Of a stretch of 64,000 bases of DNA, positions 40,976 to 49,119 are shown in pieces; position 1 is the first letter of the stretch, and each line of letters begins with the position of its first letter. Source of the stretch: Treponema sp. (GTDB lineage: Bacteria; Spirochaetota; Spirochaetia; Treponematales; Treponemataceae); NCBI GenBank assembly GCA_017449285.1, contig JAFSJX010000064.1:62001-126000 (forward strand). The letters run 5' to 3'. The position numbers and the translations under genes are program-made. The notes under the pieces are model-generated. The model did no database searches. It had not been told where the DNA came from and was given only the letters and a program-made list of their open reading frames with translations.

Positions 40976-41824
40976 TTAGATAAAGACGTTCTTGCGAGGG
41001 TCTTCTGCTGCGACGGCGTAATTCGTTTTGTCGATCGCAAGCCCTTCCACCGTTTTTAGCATTGCCACTTCAAGCGTATCAAAGACATATTCGCGGATAA
41101 TCTGAATTGATTCTTGCGGAGTCTGCTCGTTAATCATAAACACCGCCGCAAAATTGTTCCCGCTTGGCTTTACGACCAACGGTTTTGCCCGCGTCTGAAT
41201 CTGCTTTTGTCCCAGTTGAATTGTGGCAAAGATTTCGCTTCGTCCTTGAACAAACGGCACTTCTTTCGCGGTCAACAGAACGGCTACAGAGGCGGTACTT
41301 ATATCGACAATCTGTGCGGTGAACATTTTTCCGTCCTGAATCCACAGGAATCGTGCGCTTGAATCACTCATACAGATTGTTCGTACATATTGGCGACGAC
41401 CTTTTGCGCCCAGTTCATCCAGTTTTTTTGCCAGCGGGGGGATAATCGCTTTGAATTGTCCTTCTACATGAAAAACGCCTGCTTCGATATGTCTGTTTTC
41501 CGTGAGAGTTCGCAGTTCAACAGGAGAAAGATGTTCATTCAAAATGCCGATTATTGTGGAGTTAAAAACAGCATCTTCTTTTATTGCCTTTATAAAGTTA
41601 ATCCACGACGGAAGATTCATCTGGGCTTCGGTATTTATGTATAAGATTGCATCATGATGAATACGCAGGTAACTTTTTGCGCGCCGATAATCAGAGATGG
41701 TGTATACTTCATATTCAAGCACTTTCAGAAACGTAATGACATGTGTACGCACGGAAAAACTTGGAGTGAGAAAAAATATTTTTCTGCCAAAAGCAGGCGC
41801 TTGAGGTGTCGCTTGTTGTTCCAT
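40976..41824 (-). CDS. pseudo-receiver + PilZ-like protein, paralogue A
   Basis: 282 aa. The N-terminal ~135 residues have receiver-like alternation (KIFFLTPSFSVRTHVITFLK, YEVYTISDYRRAKSYL, DAILYIN) with no phospho-Asp at the beta-3 end. A PilZ-like domain follows: RXXXR as R144-R148 (RRQYVR) and DxSxxS at 174-179 (DISTAS), where c-di-GMP-binding PilZ has DxSxxG. It is ~40% identical by eye to the next gene over its whole length. Likely a flagellar or motility signalling effector; c-di-GMP binding needs testing. AGGAG stands before the ATG. Confidence 0.72.
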   Translation of the reverse strand: MEQQATPQAPAFGRKIFFLTPSFSVRTHVITFLKVLEYEVYTISDYRRAKSYLRIHHDAILYINTEAQMNLPSWINFIKAIKEDAVFNSTIIGILNEHLSPVELRTLTENRHIEAGVFHVEGQFKAIIPPLAKKLDELGAKGRRQYVRTICMSDSSARFLWIQDGKMFTAQIVDISTASVAVLLTAKEVPFVQGRSEIFATIQLGQKQIQTRAKPLVVKPSGNNFAAVFMINEQTPQESIQIIREYVFDTLEVAMLKTVEGLAIDKTNYAVAAEDPRKNVFI

Positions 41825-41843
41825 AAACTCCTATAATCGTATA

Positions 41844-41872
41844 ATTGTATCATAAAAAGCCGTTGTATGCAA
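41844..41872 (-). promoter_or_regulatory. promoter for PilZ-like paralogue A
   Basis: Minus strand: TTGCAT (41867-41872), a 17-nt spacer and an extended -10 TGA-TACAAT (hexamer 41844-41849). Confidence 0.65.
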
Positions 41873-41942
41873 ATATGAATTCAAAGATATGACAAGATTG
41901 AAGGAAAAATGATTGCCCGCAAATATTGCTAGAGAAGTTCTT

Positions 41943-42755
41943 CTACGTATGATAATTTGTTTTGTCGGTTTCCTGGCCTTGAACGGACAACTCCATTTCT
42001 TTTGCCAGCATTTCATACACATACGTGCGAATCATTGCAATTGACTCAAGAGGCGTTCTGCCCGTAATCATAAAAATTACCGCATGAGTGTAAGAACTCT
42101 TCTTTTTTACAATCAAGGATTTTGCCTGAATTTGCACTTGCTTTGTATGAAACTGCAATGTTGCAAAAATATCCGACTGCGTGTTGAGGAAAGGGATTGT
42201 TTCCGAAGGAAGAAGAATTGCAAGGCTTCCCGTACTCAGGTCAATCAGCCGCGCCTGATACATTCTGTCACCTTGAATCCACAGAAAACGTGCGTTCGCA
42301 TCTTTTACACAAGAAGTCCGCAGAAATCGCCGTCGTCCTTTTGCCTTCAGACTTTCCAGTTTTTGTACGATACCTGGCAGAAGTTGCTCGGCGTTTCCTT
42401 CCGCATGAAAAATTCCTGCGCTAATCAAATGAGAATTCATCAGAAGCAGTTCGTCCGTGGCAGGCAAATGGTCGCAAAGAATACCAATTTTTGTTGAGTT
42501 GAATTCGGGGTCATCTTGTATGGACTTAATCAGACGAATCCATGCGGAAATGGACAACTGTTGCTCGGGGTTGATAAATAGAACTGCATTTTTGTGGACG
42601 GTCAGATAGCCTTTTATGCGCGCATATCCTGAAAATGTGTAGATTTCATATTCATGTTCCATTAATTGGGGAAGTATGCGGGAACGAATAGAAAAACTAG
42701 GATTGACAAAAAAAATTTTGCGCCCCAATTCTGATAAGGGTGTGGTTTGTTCCAT
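41943..42755 (-). CDS. pseudo-receiver + PilZ-like protein, paralogue B
   Basis: 270 aa, tandem paralogue of the gene at 40976. Shared blocks: GRKIFFxxPSFSxRxxxL, FNSTxIGIL, an AGIFHAEG/AGVFHVEG turn, ARFLWIQ. PilZ-like motifs R142-x3-R146 and DLSTGS (172-177). Both begin MEQ and both end in KTNY plus a short tail. AGGA precedes the ATG. Separated from paralogue A by 118 nt holding A's own promoter, so the two may be independently expressed. Confidence 0.72.
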   Translation of the reverse strand: MEQTTPLSELGRKIFFVNPSFSIRSRILPQLMEHEYEIYTFSGYARIKGYLTVHKNAVLFINPEQQLSISAWIRLIKSIQDDPEFNSTKIGILCDHLPATDELLLMNSHLISAGIFHAEGNAEQLLPGIVQKLESLKAKGRRRFLRTSCVKDANARFLWIQGDRMYQARLIDLSTGSLAILLPSETIPFLNTQSDIFATLQFHTKQVQIQAKSLIVKKKSSYTHAVIFMITGRTPLESIAMIRTYVYEMLAKEMELSVQGQETDKTNYHT

Positions 42756-42770
42756 ACGATTCCTGATGTC

Positions 42771-42813
42771 GGAAAAAAATACCCCATTCCTGCATTTTAT
42801 ACAAGAATGGGGC
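42771..42813 (-). terminator. intrinsic terminator after the RecA-fold ATPase gene
   Basis: On the minus strand CCCCATTC and GAATGGGG (42806-42813 and 42782-42789) form a perfect 8-bp stem, followed by TATTTTTTT. Confidence 0.8.
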
Positions 42814-42824
42814 AGTGTCAGATA

Positions 42825-43499
42825 TTATTTTTTGCTGATAAGCAAGGTTTTTGTGTCGAGTTTCAAATTGGTCTCAACATTCTTCTTGTCGCGGAGTTTC
42901 AGCACTGTAAGCGCAACGCCGTCAGTCTTCTGTGCAAGATGAGCGATTATCGCAAAGTAGTTTTCCAGATTTGCAGGCACAGAATCAGCGAGTTTTTCGC
43001 CATTTGCGCTTGCACTGAACCATACTTTTGCGTTCTCGGCTTTTGCATAGTCTGCGACTGCCTTTACATCATCTTCGCTTACTTTTGCAAAATCAACGCC
43101 GTCCATCACAACGCCAGCAACTTCAATGCCGCCAGCCTTGAGTGCTTTGAGCGTGTTCACGACTTTTTCAAGAGTGAAGTTGTCCAAAGAGAAGTTCAGA
43201 ATGGTGCGCTTTGCAACCACATCGTCCTTCAAGTCTGCCGCGCCGTTCTTCTTTTTGGCGAGTTCAGCAAAAATGCCGTCGTACCAAGAAATCACGTTTG
43301 ATGAGTGCAGGTCAAAAGTGACGTGTGCAAGCTGCTTGTCCTGCAAGAGTGTGTCCATACCGAACTGTACGAGCACGCTTGTCTTGCCAAGACCTTTTTT
43401 TGCAGTAACCAAACCGATTTCACCGGCTTTCAGACCGCCCTCTGTTGCTTCGTCAAAGAGACGGACGGGGCTTTTATCAAACAAATCCTGTTTTACCAT
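42825..43499 (-). CDS. RecA-fold P-loop ATPase downstream of fusA
   Basis: 224 aa from ATG 43499, one nt after the fusA stop (coupled); the longer reading starts inside fusA. Features: a GEIGLVTAKKGLGKTS Walker A (A-x4-GKT, first Gly replaced by Ala), VTFDLHSSNVISWYDGI after it, a VAGVVMDGVDF Walker B-like strand, and VWFSASAN. The pattern resembles DnaB/KaiC/RadA-type RecA folds, but the protein is single-domain with no DNA-binding part. Function unknown; conserved position after EF-G would suggest a translation link. A terminator ends the transcript. Confidence 0.75.
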   Translation of the reverse strand: MVKQDLFDKSPVRLFDEATEGGLKAGEIGLVTAKKGLGKTSVLVQFGMDTLLQDKQLAHVTFDLHSSNVISWYDGIFAELAKKKNGAADLKDDVVAKRTILNFSLDNFTLEKVVNTLKALKAGGIEVAGVVMDGVDFAKVSEDDVKAVADYAKAENAKVWFSASANGEKLADSVPANLENYFAIIAHLAQKTDGVALTVLKLRDKKNVETNLKLDTKTLLISKK

Positions 43500-43500
43500 A

Positions 43501-45588
43501 TTAGTTACCTGCCTTTCTCTTAGCCTGATATTCTTTAATGAGTTCGTCTGCGACAGCATTCGGAACGCGGCCGTACTTCTCAAATTCCATCGTGAATTCT
43601 GCCTTACCCTGTGTTGAAGAGCGCAGGATTGTTGAGAAGCCGAACATTTCGCTCAGCGGAACTTCTGCGTTTACGGTAGACATGTTGTTTTCATCGGTAG
43701 AATCAAGGATAACGCCACGGCGCTGGTTAATCAGACCGAACATATTTCCCTGGAATTCAGTCGGGCCTTCGATGGACACCTTCATAATCGGTTCGAGAAT
43801 GACCGGCTTTGCCTTCTCATAGCCTTCGCGGAATGCGCCGATAGCAGCAGTCTGGAATGCGATATCAGAAGAGTCAACCGGGTGATACTGACCGTCATTG
43901 ATTGTACAGCGAACGCCAACAACGGGAGCTCCAATCAGAGAACCTTTTTCCATGGCCTTCTTAAAGCCCTTGTCACAAGACGGAATGTATTCGTTCGGAA
44001 TAGCACCGCCCTTGATTGAGTCAACAAACTCGTAGTCTTTTTCTGCAATCGGCTCCATAAAGCCTGCGACACGACCGTACTGACCAGAACCACCCGTCTG
44101 CTTTTTGTGGGTGTAGTTGAAGTCTGCGCGACCCGTGATTGATTCGCGGTATGCAACTTCCGGCTGTGAAACCTTGACTTCGCACTTGTATTCGCGCTTC
44201 ATACGCTCGACGTAAACGGCAAGGTGCAACTCGCCCATACCCTTGATGATGGTCTGGTTTGACTCAGGATCAACGTAGGTCTGGAATGTCGGGTCTTCCT
44301 TGGTAAAGCGGTTCAGAGCCTTGGACATGTTTGCCGCATCGCTCTTGTTTACCGGTTCGATAGCCTCAGAAATAACCGGATTCGGAACGAACATTGAGGT
44401 CATGGCATAGTTGATGCCTTCGCCACAGAATGTATCGCCAGAAGCACAGTCAACGCCAAAGAGAGCACAGATGTCGCCTGGTTCGCCTACGGTGATGTCT
44501 TCCATAGCAGCAGAGTTCATGCGGACGAGACGACCGACCTTGAACTTCTTGCGTGAACGAGTGTTGTACAGTTCCATACCTTTGAGGATGCGGCCCTGAT
44601 ATACGCGGATGTAGGTCAACTGACCAAACTGACCATCGTCCAACTTGAATGCCAGTGCGACAGCGGGCTTGTCGGGAACGTTAAAGAGTTCAATCTGCTC
44701 TTCGTTCTTGTCCAAATCAAGACCATAGTTGTGAACTTCAGTCGGGTTGGGCAGATAGCGTTCAACACCGTCCAAAAGCGGCTGGATACCCTTGTTCATG
44801 TGGGCTGAACCGCAGAATACGCCAACGAACTGTTCTGCGAGCGTACCCTTGCGGATTGCTGCAATCAGGTCTTCTTCTTTTACATCGCCGCCTTCGAGGA
44901 CTGCTTCCATGAGGTTGTCATCAAAGTTTGCCGCTTCTTCCAAGAGTTCCTGACGGTAGCGGTCTGCGTCTGCCTTGAGGTGAGCCGGGATTTCTGCGAT
45001 GCGCACGTTTTCGCCGTTGTCACCGTCAAAGTAAATTGCCTTCATACCGACCAAGTCAACAACACCTTCCAGTTTGTCTTCCAGACCGATGGGCAATTCA
45101 ACCATGTGCGCATTCAAGCCCAGTTTGTCGCGAAGCTGACCGCAAACACGAATCGGGTTTGCACCCTGACGGTCACACTTGTTTACGAATGCGATGCGGG
45201 GTACGTGATAACGCTTAAGCTGGCGGTCAACAGTGATAGACTGTGACTGAACGCCAGCAACCGCGCACAAAATCATAATAGCACCATCAAGGACGCGCAG
45301 AGAGCGTTCAACCTCAACAGTAAAATCGACGTGACCGGGAGTGTCAATCAGGTTGATTGTGATGTCCTTCCACTGAACCTGAGTTGCCGCTGACTGGATA
45401 GTGATGCCGCGTTCGCGTTCCAGTTCCATGTTGTCCATAACTGCGCCGACACCGTCTTTACCACGGACTTCGTGAATCGCATGAATCTTGTTACAATAGA
45501 ACAAAATGCGTTCTGACGTGGTAGTTTTGCCAGAGTCAATGTGGGCACTAATACCGATATTACGTACTTTGGTAATATCAAAAGCCAT
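43501..45588 (-). CDS. fusA: elongation factor G, spirochete/mitochondrial (spdEFG1-like) type
   Basis: 695 aa. GTPase motifs: AHIDSGKTT (G1), [10 protein letters not shown] (switch I/G2), DTPGHVDF (G3), NKCD (G4). The phrases [23 protein letters not shown] and [19 protein letters not shown] are characteristic of mitochondrial EF-G1 and the spirochete-planctomycete spdEFG1 branch, rather than canonical bacterial EF-G. It drives tRNA-mRNA translocation; in spirochetes a second paralogue handles recycling. AGAGGT precedes the ATG; probable promoter at 45673-45701. Confidence 0.95.
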   Translation of the reverse strand: MAFDITKVRNIGISAHIDSGKTTTSERILFYCNKIHAIHEVRGKDGVGAVMDNMELERERGITIQSAATQVQWKDITINLIDTPGHVDFTVEVERSLRVLDGAIMILCAVAGVQSQSITVDRQLKRYHVPRIAFVNKCDRQGANPIRVCGQLRDKLGLNAHMVELPIGLEDKLEGVVDLVGMKAIYFDGDNGENVRIAEIPAHLKADADRYRQELLEEAANFDDNLMEAVLEGGDVKEEDLIAAIRKGTLAEQFVGVFCGSAHMNKGIQPLLDGVERYLPNPTEVHNYGLDLDKNEEQIELFNVPDKPAVALAFKLDDGQFGQLTYIRVYQGRILKGMELYNTRSRKKFKVGRLVRMNSAAMEDITVGEPGDICALFGVDCASGDTFCGEGINYAMTSMFVPNPVISEAIEPVNKSDAANMSKALNRFTKEDPTFQTYVDPESNQTIIKGMGELHLAVYVERMKREYKCEVKVSQPEVAYRESITGRADFNYTHKKQTGGSGQYGRVAGFMEPIAEKDYEFVDSIKGGAIPNEYIPSCDKGFKKAMEKGSLIGAPVVGVRCTINDGQYHPVDSSDIAFQTAAIGAFREGYEKAKPVILEPIMKVSIEGPTEFQGNMFGLINQRRGVILDSTDENNMSTVNAEVPLSEMFGFSTILRSSTQGKAEFTMEFEKYGRVPNAVADELIKEYQAKRKAGN

Positions 45589-45672
45589 ATTGTTTACCTC
45601 TCAAAAAAAGTTTCCTGATTTTTACAGATAGCGGGCGAAATGATACCTTTTCCAGTCTATCTGATTTTATCT

Positions 45673-45701
45673 ATTTTATAGGAAAGTGCAGGTTTTAGCA
45701 A
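45673..45701 (-). promoter_or_regulatory. probable fusA promoter
   Basis: Minus strand: TTGCTA (45696-45701), a 17-nt spacer and TAAAAT (45673-45678). It would give a ~78-nt leader. Confidence 0.45.
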
Positions 45702-45724
45702 TAGGGTAAAAAACAGGAGTCTTG

Positions 45725-47218
45725 CTACATCGGCACGCTGACGGCACATTTTATTGAGGTGCGCACGTATTTTGCTTTCAGGCTGACCGTCGCGCTTGCG
45801 CTGGCTGTGCTGGTTGTTTTTTCGCCGTTTTTGTAGGACACGGAAAATCCGCTTGTAAGCGAAAGAATTCTCGCTTTTCCCGGGTTTGCCGAAACTGAGG
45901 CGGAAAAGCTGTCCTTTGTGTCGCCCGTTTTGGCTGACTTTGGATAACGGTCGTAGCCGAACGAAACGGAAGCCTTTATCTGCGTGAGCGAAAGCGAAGA
46001 TGTTGCGTCAAATGAATAATATGAGTCTGGCGTAGTGCTTTCCGTCAGAAAACTGCCGTCCAAAACAAGATTTGTTTCCCCTGCGGTCAGTTTTGCAGTG
46101 AACGGTTTTGTCTCGTAGGCGATTCCCGCATTCCATTTGACTGTGCTGAACTGTTCGGCTTCGCGGGTGTTCAGAATTTTTTTCTCTAACAAGCCGTGCA
46201 ATCCTAAGCGAAGGACGGCGGTATTTCCCAGTAAAAATTGCATCTGCGGATTCAGACCGAACTGCCTGATGGTACGGCATACGGTTGAAGAGCCGCCCAC
46301 AAGCGGAGCGGACTTTGGAGAATTTGCCAGCGTAGGAATAAAAAAGTATGACGCATCCAGCAAAAAACATCGCCAAGAAGTGCGGGCAGAAGCCTTTATC
46401 CACACGGCGCACGGAGAAAAATCTGCCGCAAACGGTGTCTGGTGAAAGCCTGCGAACAAATTTGCCTTTGCGAGCGGGCTTCGGAATGCAGTCTCCAAAC
46501 TTGCAGCATGTAGCCATTGCGCCTCAAAATCCGCATTGGTGTCCGAAAAATATTTTGTCTTGTTCTCCACAAAGAATCTTCCGGCGGTCACGACGCTTTG
46601 GAGCGTTACAAGTCTGCTGAACTGCGCCGTACACAAAAATGAGGTAAAAGCCGTTTTGTCTTCATCACAGGCGAATTGCGCTTCCCACGGAATACGGAAT
46701 TGTTTTTTGTCAGCCGCAATGGAAACGAACACGGCAAGCGGCTTTTCTGCGGAAGAAAGTGTCGGCAAATTCGCTCCAATTCCCGAAGAAAAACCGAACG
46801 ACTTTGTGAGCGGACTTGCCCCCGAAGACGGCGTGGGATTTTTAAGCCGTGTAATTGCCCGTGAAAAACTGAGCATTCCTCCTTTGACGTTGACAGAAAT
46901 TGTTTTTCCAAAGCGAAGACCCGCGCCGTAGCGAAGATTTCCCAGCGTGTCAACGACATCTGCGGGAGAATCCATTTTGCTAAGAACAGAACATTTTGTT
47001 TTGGGCAGAGTGATGAATGTCCTCGCGTCAAGGTTCAACGCTTTTTCCCCGAACACGAGCCGAATTCCAGCCGAGCCGCCAACCGAGTTTTCTTTTTCGG
47101 AGTCTGCGGGAATCGTCAGGCTTGTCGTTTCCTTTAATTCCGCATATTTGAAAACTGGCTGCGCAGACACAGCGACCACTGACACAAAGGTCAGCATAAA
47201 AAAAGATAGTATTCTCAT
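45725..47218 (-). CDS. outer-membrane beta-barrel-like protein
   Basis: 497 aa. A signal peptide (to ~residue 19, VSAQP) is followed by many alternating strands ending in aromatic residues with Gly/Ser turns (for example AGIRLVFGEKALNLDARTFI, IKASVSFGYDRYP, FSASVSANPGKARILSLTSGFSVSYKNG). No catalytic motif; probably an outer-membrane barrel. The start codon sits in a perfect inverted repeat (47203-47226), and a TATAAG -10 lies 5 nt upstream, with no ribosome-binding site. Not assigned to a family. Confidence 0.68.
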   Translation of the reverse strand: MRILSFFMLTFVSVVAVSAQPVFKYAELKETTSLTIPADSEKENSVGGSAGIRLVFGEKALNLDARTFITLPKTKCSVLSKMDSPADVVDTLGNLRYGAGLRFGKTISVNVKGGMLSFSRAITRLKNPTPSSGASPLTKSFGFSSGIGANLPTLSSAEKPLAVFVSIAADKKQFRIPWEAQFACDEDKTAFTSFLCTAQFSRLVTLQSVVTAGRFFVENKTKYFSDTNADFEAQWLHAASLETAFRSPLAKANLFAGFHQTPFAADFSPCAVWIKASARTSWRCFLLDASYFFIPTLANSPKSAPLVGGSSTVCRTIRQFGLNPQMQFLLGNTAVLRLGLHGLLEKKILNTREAEQFSTVKWNAGIAYETKPFTAKLTAGETNLVLDGSFLTESTTPDSYYSFDATSSLSLTQIKASVSFGYDRYPKSAKTGDTKDSFSASVSANPGKARILSLTSGFSVSYKNGEKTTSTASASATVSLKAKYVRTSIKCAVSVPM

Positions 47219-47226
47219 ACTATCTT
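47203..47226 (-). promoter_or_regulatory. perfect palindrome spanning a start codon
   Basis: Two 10-nt arms (47203-47212 and 47217-47226) are exact reverse complements with a 4-nt centre. The ATG (47216-47218) and part of the -10 TATAAG (47224-47229) fall in it. It may be an operator or an RNA hairpin that hides the start codon. Confidence 0.6.
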
Positions 47227-47280
47227 ATAGGCACTGAATTTGCATTTTAGGCTAAATTTTCAGAAAAAAAGTGAAAAAAA

Positions 47281-47340
47281 TGTAAAAAAAATTGAGGACG
47301 CATGGTTTTCACGATGAAGTTTCACGTGAGTGCGCCCTCA
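47281..47340 (-). terminator. intrinsic terminator after the SPOR gene
   Basis: On the minus strand GAGGGCGCA pairs with TGCGTCCTC as a 9-bp stem with one G-U, with an inner CACG/CGTG helix, then AATTTTTTTT. Confidence 0.8.
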
Positions 47341-47366
47341 AAAGCAAAGATATAAGACAGAAGAGC

Positions 47367-48290
47367 TTAGCGTGCTACTGCTTTTGCCGATGAATTGACG
47401 ATGTAACTCTGTACACCTGCAAACTGGTCGATTTTTGCCACTTGGGTCTTCCAATATTCGGCTTCGCTTGACGTAGTGTACGGACCGATTCTGACGCGGT
47501 AGAATACTTTGCCCTTTGCGTCGGTGTAAGTGAACACTTCGCTAGGGATTTTGTTTGATTCCAGCGTGGCACGTGCATCATCGGCGTTTTTCTTGGTTGC
47601 GTAAGCCGCCGCTTGAACCCAGAACCGGTCAGGAACTTTTTCCGTAGCCTTTGTCGTCGTTTTTGATGCGCTTGTTTTTGCGGTGTTTGCCGTTGATTTT
47701 GCTGGCTCTGCCTTTGCGACTGCTTTAGTTTTTGGCGCAGGAGTTTCATAATTGTAGCGGTATTCGGTTGCGCTTGTGTTTGTGGCAGCCTTTGCCGTGG
47801 TTTTTGCAGAACTTGCGTTTGCAATCTGGTTTGCGGTCGTTTCGTTTTTCGGGGTGACGGCTGCGCTCGATTTTAACGCGTTCAAGTCAATCGTTGTTGT
47901 GCCGCTTCCATAAACCGTTGTGCTGTCTGAATAGACGGTCAGATTATTCGCCTGAATCGTGCTGGGAACAACTGGTTCTGCTTTTGCGACGGCACTTTCC
48001 ACTGCGGGAGTATCGAACGGAGAAGCAGGGGCGGGTGTGTCGCCTGAAAAATCAGGAACACTGATGTCATTTGTAGCAAAGGCATCGTTTGTCTGCGTAC
48101 TGAAAGAATCGGACGGAATTGTTGTCGTTGTGAACGCAGGAGTCGTCCAGCCGTCTGCGGGATTGAATGCGGCTTGTTGCGTCTGATTTTTGTGGAGTGA
48201 CGGCGAATACAGAATGAGCGCGGCTCCCACCACAACCAAAAGGAAAATGCCTGATGCGGCGATAATCCAAAGAGTTCTTTTCTGTTCCAT
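47367..48290 (-). CDS. SPOR-domain membrane protein
   Basis: 307 aa. A short cytoplasmic start and one transmembrane helix (~7-29), a long Ala/Thr/Lys/Pro-rich periplasmic linker (~30-220), and a C-terminal SPOR domain (~225-300: FWVQAAAYATKKNADDARATL, GKVFYRVRIGPYTTSSEAEYW). SPOR domains bind denuded peptidoglycan at division sites. GAGGTT precedes the ATG; it follows coaE by 13 nt in the polA-coaE-SPOR transcript and ends with its own terminator. Confidence 0.9.
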   Translation of the reverse strand: MEQKRTLWIIAASGIFLLVVVGAALILYSPSLHKNQTQQAAFNPADGWTTPAFTTTTIPSDSFSTQTNDAFATNDISVPDFSGDTPAPASPFDTPAVESAVAKAEPVVPSTIQANNLTVYSDSTTVYGSGTTTIDLNALKSSAAVTPKNETTANQIANASSAKTTAKAATNTSATEYRYNYETPAPKTKAVAKAEPAKSTANTAKTSASKTTTKATEKVPDRFWVQAAAYATKKNADDARATLESNKIPSEVFTYTDAKGKVFYRVRIGPYTTSSEAEYWKTQVAKIDQFAGVQSYIVNSSAKAVAR

Positions 48291-48303
48291 AGCGATAACC
48301 TCG

Positions 48304-48918
48304 TTACCGACAGACTTTTAGAAATGCGTTTACGTTGCTTTCCAATGTGTTTAAATTGCCGGTGTTATGTACTTTATAAATATCGGCATTTGTTTTTTTA
48401 TATTTAGCAAAGAGTGAGCGTTGTTGCCAAAATCGTGAGAGAATTTGCATCGAATGCATGCCATCGCGTTTTTTTGCGCGGAAAAATCGGGTCAGAAGTG
48501 GCGCGGTGACGAACAGAACGGCAGTGCATCGGTTGATTGCGGGGATTTTGTACAGCACGGTTGCGTTCAGCACGATGTTCTGATTCGGGTGAGACGCGAT
48601 GAATTCTTCGATGAGTTGATTAACGGCGGGATGAACCAAGGACTCCTGCTTGGCGAGTAATATTTTATCCTTGAAGATGACTGCGCCCAAATTCCGCCGG
48701 TTAAGCGAGCCGTCTTCGTTTGTAAGCGAAATGTGCTGGGCTTTGGCGTAGGGCGCGAATGTGGCGATGACTTTTTCCTGAAGCGCGGGAGAAGCGAGTG
48801 CCTGATGAACCAGTTTATCCGCGTCCACAGAGATAAAACCGTTTTTTTCCAGAATTGCGGAAACGGCATTTTTCCCCGAAGCCATGGGGCCGGTAACGCA
48901 GAGAATAAACCTTCTCAC
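48304..48918 (-). CDS. coaE: dephospho-CoA kinase
   Basis: 204 aa from GTG 48918, which gives the normal family length. The P-loop VTGPMASGKNAVS opens the protein, followed by the ISVDADKLVHQAL strand, a NRRNLGAVIFKD helix with R-x-x-L-x-x-x-V/I-F, and an IVLNATVLYKI strand. It phosphorylates the ribose of dephospho-CoA in the last CoA step. The frame stays open upstream to an ATG at 49095, but those 59 residues come from the GC-rich hairpin patch and AAAGGAG is ~19 nt from that ATG, so I prefer the GTG. No ribosome-binding site is seen for either. Confidence 0.88.
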   Translation of the reverse strand: MRRFILCVTGPMASGKNAVSAILEKNGFISVDADKLVHQALASPALQEKVIATFAPYAKAQHISLTNEDGSLNRRNLGAVIFKDKILLAKQESLVHPAVNQLIEEFIASHPNQNIVLNATVLYKIPAINRCTAVLFVTAPLLTRFFRAKKRDGMHSMQILSRFWQQRSLFAKYKKTNADIYKVHNTGNLNTLESNVNAFLKVCR

Positions 48919-49114
48919 AGAGTTTTGGGGTACACAGAGAGAATCTTGTGCAACAGAAATCGGTCTGTCGCTCTGTGAGGAATTTACACCGGGGGCGTTA
49001 CGGGGGTGTCCCCCGTTAGAAGGGGTAGCGGAAGATGCGGTAGCAGCTGGATCGAGGGGAAGACTTTCCCCTCCTAAAATCTTATCTGTGTTCATCTGTA
49101 TAATCTGTGGATAA
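48919..49114 (-). repeat. REP-like patch between polA and coaE
   Basis: It contains perfect hairpins GAGGGGAA-N4-TTCCCCTC (49054-49073; loop AGTC on the minus strand) and ACGGGGG-TGT-CCCCCGT (49000-49016), and a DnaA-box-like TTATCCACA on the minus strand (49106-49114) within a CCACAGATTATACAGATGAACACAGAT-type intergenic repeat theme. It is in frame with coaE and could be read as a 59-residue extension. Confidence 0.55.
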
Positions 49115-49119
49115 CTCCT

